Source: an uncultured Oscillospiraceae bacterium (lineage in GTDB: Bacteria; Bacillota; Clostridia; Oscillospirales; Ruminococcaceae). Taken from it: a stretch of DNA of 31,548 nucleotides. How positions within the stretch are numbered: position 1 is the stretch's first letter; the number at the start of each line of letters is the position of its first letter. The translations under genes and the position numbers were made by a program. The notes beneath the pieces were generated by a model. It was not told where the DNA came from, made no database searches, and saw only the letters and a list, made by a program, of their open reading frames with translations. The stretch is from positions 1-31,548 of the forward strand of contig CAUDDP010000018.1 of assembly GCA_958448395.1 (NCBI GenBank), read 5' to 3'. Positions 16,019 through 22,828 of this stretch are shown piece by piece.

Positions 16019-16048
16019 TTGACAATTTGCGAAGAAGTAGTATATAAT
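16019..16048 (+). promoter_or_regulatory. Promoter of yceD-rpmF
   Basis: TTGACA (16019-16024) and TATAAT (16043-16048) are 18 bases apart; TATATA at 16041 would give 16. The leader to yceD is only about 23 bases. Confidence 0.85.
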
Positions 16049-16077
16049 AATTGTTGCGATGTGTGAAAGGAAAGACT

Positions 16078-16533
16078 ATGAAATTACAGCTTCGGGAAAT
16101 CTTTCAGGTAACCGGGATGCATTTGCCGGTATCTTATTCGATTCCAGTTTCGGAATTGGAGAATGTGCATGGATATACATTTGCAGAGCCGATTGCTGTA
16201 GAAGGAGAATTGGTGAACCGTGCTGGTATTGTGACGCTGTCTTATACGGTGTCCTGCCGTTTGGATGCGGTCTGTGACCGTTGCCTAAAACCGTTTACAC
16301 CTTCCTTTTCGTATGCATTTTCTCACACCGTTGTGCCGTCATTGCACAGCGACAACCCAGCGTATGATGCTTATCTGGTCGCTGAACATGACATGATTGA
16401 TTTGAATGAGACAGCAATCTCAGACTTACTGCTGATGCTGCCGACGAAGCTGCTTTGCCGGGAGGATTGCAAAGGTTTGTGCGATATTTGCGGGTGTGAT
16501 TGGAATACATCCACTTGTGACTGTCTGAAGTAA
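16078..16533 (+). CDS. yceD: YceD/DUF177 family protein
   Basis: YceD proteins accompany rpmF in most bacteria and are linked by genetics to 23S rRNA accumulation; the biochemical role is unclear. The 151-residue product shows the family core, including the Cys-containing CDRCLKPF segment (about residues 66-73) and a C-terminal run of Cys residues (CREDCKGLCDICGCDWN...CDC) that looks like a metal-binding knuckle. ATG at 16078 has AAAGGAAAG just upstream; the longer frame from 16051 starts within the -10 region and is rejected. It lies 15 bases before rpmF. Confidence 0.88.
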   Translation: MKLQLREIFQVTGMHLPVSYSIPVSELENVHGYTFAEPIAVEGELVNRAGIVTLSYTVSCRLDAVCDRCLKPFTPSFSYAFSHTVVPSLHSDNPAYDAYLVAEHDMIDLNETAISDLLLMLPTKLLCREDCKGLCDICGCDWNTSTCDCLK

Positions 16534-16548
16534 AAAGGAGGTGCCACC

Positions 16549-16734
16549 ATGGCTGTACCGAAGAGAAAGGTTTCCAAGGCAAGACGGGATAAGAGACGTT
16601 CTGCTGTATGGAAGCTGGATGCACCGGCAATGACTGTATGTGATCATTGTGGTGCATACAAAGCACCGCATAAGGTCTGCAAAGCTTGCGGATATTATAA
16701 GGGTGTTGCTGTATTGAAGATGGACGCTGAATAA
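16549..16734 (+). CDS. rpmF: 50S ribosomal protein L32, zinc-binding form
   Basis: L32 is a small large-subunit protein. The 61-residue sequence begins MAVPKRKVSKARRDKRRS as expected and contains two CxxC pairs (CDHC and CKAC), so it is the zinc-ribbon paralogue rather than the Cys-free form used under zinc starvation. A near-perfect AAAAAGGAGGTG sits upstream, in keeping with high expression. plsX, its usual downstream partner, is absent here. Confidence 0.98.
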   Translation: MAVPKRKVSKARRDKRRSAVWKLDAPAMTVCDHCGAYKAPHKVCKACGYYKGVAVLKMDAE

Positions 16735-16750
16735 GCAACCTACGTTGAGG

Positions 16751-16783
16751 GGGAGAGGCGGAATGGTTCGCCTCTCCCTTTTT
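16751..16783 (+). terminator. Terminator of yceD-rpmF
   Basis: A perfect 10-bp stem (16751-16760 with 16769-16778), 8-base loop and T-run close the operon. Confidence 0.93.
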
Positions 16784-16854
16784 CATCATGTATTTTTTGT
16801 CTGATTTGGGAAGAATGTTAGAGAATATCGAAGGACAGAAAGGAGTGGATGCCA

Positions 16855-18186
16855 ATGGCATTGCCAATTGTAGCAGTCGTAGGCAGACCGAATGTCGGAA
16901 AGTCTACCCTGTTTAATAAGCTGATTGGAAAACGGCTTTCGATTGTAGAAAATACCCCCGGTGTGACCCGTGACCGGATTTATGCAAAATGTGAGTGGCG
17001 GGATCGTGCTTTTATGCTGGTGGACACCGGCGGCATTGAGCCAACCACCGAAGATGTTATTTTAAAGCAGATGCGACAGCAGGCACAGCTTGCGATTGAA
17101 CAGGCAGACGTGATTGTTTTGGTGACAGATGTTCGCTGCGGTGTTACAGCGGATGACAGTGCGGTTGCAAATATGCTGCAAAAGAGCGGAAAACCCATTA
17201 TTTTAGCAGTCAATAAGTGCGATAAAATTGGAGAACCGCCGATGGAATTGTACGAGTTTTATAATTTGGGGCTGGGCGATCCATTTCCTGTTTCTGCGGA
17301 ACATGGACATGGCAGCGGTGATATGCTGGATGCCATTTATGATGCATTGCCGGATGAATCTGCGTTGGAAGAACAGGTCGATGCCATTCGTGTGGCAATC
17401 ATCGGCAAGCCGAATGTCGGCAAATCTTCTCTAGTGAACCGCATTGCCGGGGAAGAACGTGTGATTGTCTCCAATGTTGCAGGTACAACACGGGATGCAA
17501 CGGATACGACGGTAGAAAATGAGGAAGGAAAGTTTATCCTGATTGATACGGCTGGGATTCGGAAAAAATCCAAGGTGACAGAGAAAATAGAGCAGTACAG
17601 CGTGCTGCGTGCCTATATGGCGGTTGATCGGGCAGATGTCTGTCTGATTGTCATTGATGCTGTAGAAGGCTTTACGGAGCAGGATTCTAAAGTGGCAGGC
17701 TATGCACATGAACAAGGCAAGGCTTCCATTGTCATTGTGAACAAATGGGATTTGGTCGAAAAGGACGATAAGACCTTGCAGAAGTATGAAGAAGAACTGC
17801 GGGGACATTTCAGCTTTATGTCCTATGTGCCATTTCTGTTCCTATCTGCGAAAACAGGACAGCGAGTATCTAAGTTGTTTGGAATGGTCAAGGATGTGTA
17901 TCATCAAAATTCCATGCGTGTGACAACAGGCACGCTGAATGATATTCTGGCATATGCAACGACCAGGGTGCAGCCACCATCGGACAAGGGACGACGGCTG
18001 AAGATTTACTATATGACACAGCCTTCTACCAATCCGCCTACCTTTGTGGTGTTTGTGAACCGTGCAGATCTGTTCCATTTCTCCTATCAACGTTATTTGG
18101 AAAATCAGATTCGGGCAGCATTTGGACTGACTGGGACACCGGTACGGTTTATTGTACGGGAACGCAATCGGGATGACCAATCATAA
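16855..18186 (+). CDS. der: Ribosome biogenesis GTPase Der (EngA)
   Basis: Der is an essential GTPase with two tandem G domains needed for 50S subunit assembly. The 443-residue protein has the first G domain (GRPNVGKS 10-17, DTGG, NKCD), the second (GKPNVGKS, DTAG, NKWD) and the C-terminal KH-like domain ending in VRFIVRERNR. Of two in-frame ATGs, the one at 16855 lies nine bases from AAAGGAG (16839-16845); the one at 16849 is too close. It heads a der-plsY-gpsA group with short gaps, but no clear promoter is seen between the rpmF terminator and the start. Confidence 0.97.
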   Translation: MALPIVAVVGRPNVGKSTLFNKLIGKRLSIVENTPGVTRDRIYAKCEWRDRAFMLVDTGGIEPTTEDVILKQMRQQAQLAIEQADVIVLVTDVRCGVTADDSAVANMLQKSGKPIILAVNKCDKIGEPPMELYEFYNLGLGDPFPVSAEHGHGSGDMLDAIYDALPDESALEEQVDAIRVAIIGKPNVGKSSLVNRIAGEERVIVSNVAGTTRDATDTTVENEEGKFILIDTAGIRKKSKVTEKIEQYSVLRAYMAVDRADVCLIVIDAVEGFTEQDSKVAGYAHEQGKASIVIVNKWDLVEKDDKTLQKYEEELRGHFSFMSYVPFLFLSAKTGQRVSKLFGMVKDVYHQNSMRVTTGTLNDILAYATTRVQPPSDKGRRLKIYYMTQPSTNPPTFVVFVNRADLFHFSYQRYLENQIRAAFGLTGTPVRFIVRERNRDDQS

Positions 18187-18210
18187 ACAACAGGAAGGAT
18201 GGACAGGAGT

Positions 18211-18894
18211 ATGCTTGTTATTGCAATTCTCTTGACAGCTGTCATTTCTTACCTGCTGGGCAGCTGCAATTCTGCAATTATTGTGGGAAAACTGATGCAG
18301 AAGAAGGATATTCGGGATTACGGCAGCCATAATGCTGGTTTAACCAATACGCTTCGTTGTTTTGGAAAAGTCTGTGCTGCATTGACGCTGGTCGGTGATT
18401 TAGGGAAAGGCATCATTGCTGTGCTGTTGAGCAAGGGGCTTTTTCATCTGTTGCAAGTGGGTTTTACACCAGCGATGGATTTGCAGCTTGTGGGGTATAT
18501 CGCCGGTATTTTTGCCATTCTGGGACATGTCTTTCCGCTTTATTATGGCTTCAAAGGCGGAAAAGGCGTGTTGGTTGGCGTGTCAGTCTTTCTGGTGATT
18601 GACTGGCGGGTGTTCTGTATCTTAATTGGTATTTTTATCATCGTGCTGATTTTGACAAAATATGTTTCGCTTGGTTCAATCATCGCCTCAGCATGTTGTC
18701 CGGTTGTGACATTCCTGATGCAGCATTTTCAGGCAGAACTATTGCCGCTTTGGTATCAGCTGGTGAATACCAGCATGGCGGCATTGATGGCAGGTTGGGT
18801 GATTTTCATGCACCATTCCAATATCGAGCGGCTGCGAAGTGGAACAGAAAACCGCTTTTCGTTTCACAGTTCATCAAAACAAAAAAAAGCATAA
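18211..18894 (+). CDS. plsY: Glycerol-3-phosphate acyltransferase PlsY
   Basis: PlsY is a polytopic membrane enzyme that transfers the acyl group from acyl-phosphate to sn-glycerol-3-phosphate, giving lysophosphatidate. The 227-residue protein has the conserved motifs LLGSCNSAIIVGK, the GSHNAGLTNTLR loop and GHVFPLYYGFKGGKG between hydrophobic segments. The usual GSGN is GSHNAG here, a variant seen in the family. The start could also be the ATG at 18199; 18211 is preferred because the family N-terminus begins there, with AGGAAGG at 18192-18198. gpsA follows 17 bases later and makes the PlsY substrate. Confidence 0.95.
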   Translation: MLVIAILLTAVISYLLGSCNSAIIVGKLMQKKDIRDYGSHNAGLTNTLRCFGKVCAALTLVGDLGKGIIAVLLSKGLFHLLQVGFTPAMDLQLVGYIAGIFAILGHVFPLYYGFKGGKGVLVGVSVFLVIDWRVFCILIGIFIIVLILTKYVSLGSIIASACCPVVTFLMQHFQAELLPLWYQLVNTSMAALMAGWVIFMHHSNIERLRSGTENRFSFHSSSKQKKA

Positions 18895-18911
18895 TGGAGG
18901 GGAGACAGTCT

Positions 18912-19916
18912 ATGGAACATATCACAATTTTAGGTTCAGGTGGATTTGGACTGAGTCTTGCACTGTCCGCTTATCGCAGTGGACATGCTGTAAAGGTTTG
19001 GTCGAAGTTTCCAGAGGAACTGGAAGCGATTCGTCGGGATGGCGAGCATAAGCAGAAGTTGCCGGGTGTGCCGATTCCACAGGAAATTTCACTGGTTGCG
19101 GATTTAGAAGCTGCCATTGCAGATGCCAATCTTGTAATTTTCGGGATTCCATCTTCTTTTCTGCGTGCAACGGCAAAATTGGCTGCCCCCTATCTTCATG
19201 CACCAATGGTGGTGGTCAATACCGGCAAAGGCTTAGAGGCAGGCACCAATCATACTATGAGCCAGATTTTGCAGGAAGAACTGCCGCATTTGCCGATTGT
19301 TACCGTAACAGGACCGTCTCATGCGGAGGAAGTGGCACGCAATGTGCCGACTACGATTGTTGCTGCTTCTACCGATCAGCAAGCAGCGATGTATGTGCAG
19401 CAAACGATGTACAGCGAAACCTTACGGCTGTACCGCAGTACAGATATCATTGGTTGTGAAATCGGCGGTGCACTGAAAAACATCATTGCCCTGAGTGCTG
19501 GCATTTGTGATGGACTGGGCTGCGGCGATAATACCAAAGCGGCTCTGATGACACGGGGAATGCATGAAATTACAAAACTTGGCGTTGCTATGGGCGGTAA
19601 ACAGGAGACATTTGCAGGTTTGTCCGGTATCGGAGATCTCATCGTGACCTGCTGTAGTATGCACAGCCGTAACCGCAGAGCTGGCATTCTCATTGGTGAG
19701 GGTGTTTCCCCAGAAGAAGCTGTCAAATTGGTCGGTACCGTGGAGGGCTATTATTGCTGTGAAGTGGCATATGAACTGGCACAGAAACTCGGTGTATCCA
19801 TGCCGATTACAGAGCAGTTGAATCGGGTACTATTTCATGGTGGAGATCCAAAGGATGCGGTTTATGCATTGATGTGCCGTCCGCAGCGGTCAGAATGGGT
19901 AGAGCAGGAGATGTGA
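18912..19916 (+). CDS. gpsA: NAD(P)-dependent glycerol-3-phosphate dehydrogenase
   Basis: GpsA reduces dihydroxyacetone phosphate to sn-glycerol-3-phosphate for phospholipid synthesis. The 334-residue protein has the N-terminal dinucleotide fold GSGGFGLSLA, the GPSHAEEVA loop, the catalytic region GALKNIIALSAGICDGLGCGDNTKAAL with its Lys, and GLSGIGDLIVTC. ATG at 18912 has GGAGGGGAG upstream; the longer frame from 18693 runs through plsY and is a shadow. It directly supplies PlsY. Confidence 0.97.
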   Translation: MEHITILGSGGFGLSLALSAYRSGHAVKVWSKFPEELEAIRRDGEHKQKLPGVPIPQEISLVADLEAAIADANLVIFGIPSSFLRATAKLAAPYLHAPMVVVNTGKGLEAGTNHTMSQILQEELPHLPIVTVTGPSHAEEVARNVPTTIVAASTDQQAAMYVQQTMYSETLRLYRSTDIIGCEIGGALKNIIALSAGICDGLGCGDNTKAALMTRGMHEITKLGVAMGGKQETFAGLSGIGDLIVTCCSMHSRNRRAGILIGEGVSPEEAVKLVGTVEGYYCCEVAYELAQKLGVSMPITEQLNRVLFHGGDPKDAVYALMCRPQRSEWVEQEM

Positions 19917-19942
19917 ATGGCAAACAGTGGGCAAATTCTTTC

Positions 19943-19967
19943 TGTATCATTTATTTGGAATGATACA
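19943..19967 (+). promoter_or_regulatory. Perfect palindrome before the LysR gene, candidate operator
   Basis: TGTATCATT (19943-19951) and AATGATACA (19959-19967) form a perfect 9-bp inverted repeat around a 7-base spacer, just before the ribosome site of the LysR gene. Symmetry of this kind suits a dimeric regulator. It lacks a T-run, so a terminator for gpsA is less likely. Confidence 0.45.
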
Positions 19968-19987
19968 AAAGGAAGGAGGTGTGCTTG

Positions 19988-20920
19988 ATGCTGGATTATC
20001 GAATGCATACGTTTCTATCATTGTGTGAGACAAGAAGTTATACCAAAACGGCTCAAATTCTGCATATTTCACAGCCGTCTGTTACACAGCATATTAAGGC
20101 GTTGGAACAGTATTATAACTGTCGCTTGTTTCGGCATGAAGGCAGAAACTTAGAACTTACGGAAGAAGGAAAGTACCTCTACCAAAAGGAAATCAATATC
20201 CTGACAAATGAAAAGGAAATTGAAACGCATATTGAGCAAATGCAGAAGGGTGTGCATTTACGGATTGGCATGACGCCTTCTGTTTGTGAATCGTTTGTCC
20301 CGAAAAATATTGCAGTTTATGTAAAGCAGCATGCGGCAACACACTTTCAATTTGTAATAGATGATATGCAGCAGCTGCGGGAATATCTGGCAAATGGTGC
20401 GTTGGATGTGGTATTTTCAGAGGATTTTTTCTTAAATAGTTTTATTTTTGAACGGCATATTTATCATCAGGAGCAGTTGATATTGGTGTCGAATCCAGAT
20501 ACTGCTGCTAAGCTTTATGGAAAACCAGTGGCTTCTATTTTAAAAGAAACGCTGCTGATACCGCCAGAGGAATCCGCTTTGCGGGAGATGATTACGCACT
20601 GGCTGAATACCCGCAGCATTGCTTTGAATGATTTTCACAAGGTAATTGAGATAAACAGCATGACGATGATACGAGAGATGCTGGCACAAAAGATAGGCGT
20701 ATCCATTTTATTTGAATCTACGGTGCAGCAGGATTTACAGAATCGACGATTGCAGCGGCTGCATATGGATGATTTTTTTCTTTGGGGAAAATTTCAATTT
20801 GTGTATTTGAAGGAAAGCCTGTCAAAAGAAATTTATTTGCAATTTCTGAATGAATTTCAAAACATTGCATTGGAGCAGGGACATGCACCAGCCGTACCGG
20901 TCTCATTTTCCATGCCATAA
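19988..20920 (+). CDS. LysR-family transcriptional regulator
   Basis: The 310-residue protein has the LysR winged helix-turn-helix in its first 60 residues (TKTAQILHISQPSVTQHIKALEQ, then LFRHEGRNLELTEEGKYL) and a type 2 periplasmic-binding-like effector domain behind it. The effector is not predictable. ATG at 19988 has AGGAGG at 19974-19979; a GTG at 19979 is too close. It lies 71 bases after gpsA on the same strand, so it could be read from the same transcript; no metabolic gene faces it, and no divergent target is present. The palindrome upstream may serve autoregulation. Confidence 0.93.
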   Translation: MLDYRMHTFLSLCETRSYTKTAQILHISQPSVTQHIKALEQYYNCRLFRHEGRNLELTEEGKYLYQKEINILTNEKEIETHIEQMQKGVHLRIGMTPSVCESFVPKNIAVYVKQHAATHFQFVIDDMQQLREYLANGALDVVFSEDFFLNSFIFERHIYHQEQLILVSNPDTAAKLYGKPVASILKETLLIPPEESALREMITHWLNTRSIALNDFHKVIEINSMTMIREMLAQKIGVSILFESTVQQDLQNRRLQRLHMDDFFLWGKFQFVYLKESLSKEIYLQFLNEFQNIALEQGHAPAVPVSFSMP

Positions 20921-20930
20921 ATGAAAAGCC

Positions 20931-20975
20931 AAACGGCTTGCAGGGACTATCCTGCAAGCCGTTTATTGATTATTT
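20931..20975. terminator. Bidirectional terminator between lysR and ychF
   Basis: A perfect 14-bp stem (20931-20944 with 20951-20964), 6-base loop and T-rich flank serve the convergent genes on both sides. Confidence 0.92.
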
Positions 20976-20986
20976 TTAAAAAATGA

Positions 20987-22084
20987 TTATACATTAAAGC
21001 GGAACAGGACAATATCGCCGTCCTGCATCACATAGTCTTTCCCCTCCAACCGAACAACGCCTTTTTCCTTTGCAGTTGTCATAGAACCGCCGCAAGCCAT
21101 GAAGTCATCGAATGAAACCACTTCTGCTCGAATAAAGCCTTTTTCAAAGTCTGTATGGATTTTTCCGGCTGCCTGTGGAGCTTTCGTGCCTCTGCGAATC
21201 GTCCATGCACGCACTTCTGGTTTCCCGGCTGTCAGATAGGAAATCAGTCCGAGCAGGCTGTAGCCTTCCCGAATGATACGGTTTAAACCGGATTCCTCCA
21301 GTCCCATTTCGGATAGGAACATCTCTTTTTCCTCATCTTCCAGATCAGAAATCTCTGCTTCAATTTTTGCACAGATGGGCAGTACTGCCGCATGTTCCTC
21401 TTCTGCAATTTTGCAGAGCGTCTGATAATGTGGGTGTGATGCCAAGTCTCCGGAAAAGTCCTTTTCACAGAGATTTGCTGCATAGATGACTGGCTTTGCA
21501 GAAAGCAGTGGCGTTTCTTTCAGCCATTCCTGTTCTTCTTCCGTCATTTCAAAGGCTCTGGCAGACTTTCCTTCCTCAAGGTGTGCTTTTAGCTGTTCCA
21601 GAAAGTTTAGTTGGTTTTGCAATTTTTTGTCACCCTTGAGTGCCTTTTTTACTCGGTCGATTCGACGGGTCAGCATATCCAGATCGGCAAAAATCAGTTC
21701 CAGATTGATGGTTTCAATGTCTCTTGCGGGGTTGATACTGCCGTCTACGTGCACGATATTGACATCTTCAAAGCAGCGGACAACATGCACAATGGCATCC
21801 ACCTCTCGAATATCGCCGAGGAATTTGTTTCCGAGGCCTTCGCCTTTGGAAGCTCCCTTTACCAGTCCGGCAATGTCTACAAATTCCAGTGTTGCTGGTG
21901 TGAATTTATCCGGTTCATAGATTTTTGCCAGGGTATCCAAGCGGCTGTCCGGTACAGAGACGATGCCGACATTTTTTTCAATGGTGCAGAATGGATAGTT
22001 TGCTGATTCTGCACCAGCGTTGGTGAGTGCATTAAATAATGTACTTTTCCCGACGTTGGGAAGTCCGACCATACCTAATTTCAT
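20987..22084 (-). CDS. ychF: Redox-regulated ATPase YchF
   Basis: YchF (Ola1 in eukaryotes) is an Obg-family P-loop protein that prefers ATP and binds the ribosome; it is tied to stress response. The 365-residue protein begins MKLGMVGLPNVGKSTLF, has the G2/G3 region with DIAGLVKGASKGEGLGNKFL, a coiled-coil insertion, and the TGS-like C-terminus (EVRAWTIRRGTKAPQAAGKIHTDF, ending VLFRFNV). Length is standard. Its promoter is at 22168-22196, just before the repeat element at 22207. Confidence 0.97.
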   Translation of the reverse strand: MKLGMVGLPNVGKSTLFNALTNAGAESANYPFCTIEKNVGIVSVPDSRLDTLAKIYEPDKFTPATLEFVDIAGLVKGASKGEGLGNKFLGDIREVDAIVHVVRCFEDVNIVHVDGSINPARDIETINLELIFADLDMLTRRIDRVKKALKGDKKLQNQLNFLEQLKAHLEEGKSARAFEMTEEEQEWLKETPLLSAKPVIYAANLCEKDFSGDLASHPHYQTLCKIAEEEHAAVLPICAKIEAEISDLEDEEKEMFLSEMGLEESGLNRIIREGYSLLGLISYLTAGKPEVRAWTIRRGTKAPQAAGKIHTDFEKGFIRAEVVSFDDFMACGGSMTTAKEKGVVRLEGKDYVMQDGDIVLFRFNV

Positions 22085-22167
22085 AACGAATCCACATTCC
22101 TTTGTTGTTAGAATTTCTTGCGAAACAAGCCGCCGCTGTGCGGCAACGTTGCAGCATATATAATACT

Positions 22168-22196
22168 ATTATACAATATCCAGTTGGCAATGTCAA
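22168..22196 (-). promoter_or_regulatory. Consensus promoter of ychF
   Basis: On the minus strand, TTGACA (22196-22191) and TATAAT (22173-22168) with a 17-base spacer match the SigA consensus at all 12 positions. CAATGTCAA occurs twice here (22188-22196, 22201-22209), the second copy overlapping the repeat edge. Confidence 0.92.
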
Positions 22197-22206
22197 CCGT
22201 CAATGT

Positions 22207-22778
22207 CAAATCCATTTTCAAATGATGGAGTGAATTACTCCGCCGCAGGCGACTGCGATCAAGCTGGCTTCAGGCGGCGAGTCGCCGCAGACAGTCCACC
22301 CACCGTTATGGAATGGAAAAGGTAGGGCATTGGATGCCCTCAAGGGCGGGAAACGACTGCACGCCATGGGCAAATGCGGTCAAGCTGGCTTCAGGCGGCG
22401 AGTCGCCGCAGACAGTCCACCCACCGTTATGGAATGGAAAAGGTAGGGCATTGGATGCCCTCAAGGGCGGGAAACGGCTGCACGCCGTAGGCGATTGCGG
22501 TCAAGCTGGCTCCAGCTTGGCAGGGGTGCAGGGAGCGGCAGCCACCGCACTGTTTTAACGACATGTTGTTGTTTTATTTAGAAAAATAACAACATCACTG
22601 CTATCGCTGTCCGCCTTCTAAAATAACAAAACGATATAAAATGTAGGAATTTAGAGTGATTCGGCTGCAAGTTTGCAAAACGTACAACGGCGGACAGCGG
22701 ACACAGGCAGAGAGCGAAGCGAATCTGCCGGCGGAGATAAGATTGTTATCGGTGAGAGAAAATATAAAAATAGATTTC
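22207..22778 (+). repeat. Dispersed TIR-bounded repeat, long copy
   Basis: The 572-base element fills most of the 744-base gap between ychF and the flippase gene. It begins CAAATCCATTTTC and ends AAAATAGATTTC (reverse complement GAAATCTATTTT, 10 of 12 matching). CTCCGCCG near the 5' end can pair with CGGCGGAG near the 3' end. It holds a 121-bp tandem duplication, an AT-rich hairpin around 22563-22595 (ATGTTGTT with AACAACAT), and no credible gene. Its two ends match those of the 125-base copy at 6848. Confidence 0.72.
22249..22511 (+). repeat. Tandem duplication of a 121-bp unit
   Basis: Two complete units (22249-22369, 22370-22490) and a partial third (from 22491) differ at very few positions. 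Each unit contains GGCGGCGAGTCGCCGC and the hairpin AGGGCAT-TGG-ATGCCCT. The near identity implies recent duplication. It is not a CRISPR: there are no spacers. Confidence 0.88.
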
Positions 22779-22828
22779 CATGTTGTATTGCAAAAGGAAA
22801 ATACAATGCAATGGTTAAAAATGATATT

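Noticed and set aside
22249..22511. Possible CRISPR array
   Set aside because: Units are contiguous 121-bp tandem copies without variable spacers, and no cas gene is in the window.
22313..22558. Open frame in the tandem repeat
   Set aside because: It merely reads through the 121-bp units, repeats itself and has no ribosome site.
22783..22806. Terminator for the flippase gene (TTGTATT/AATACAA hairpin)
   Set aside because: The stem is AT-rich and lacks a T-run on the minus strand.
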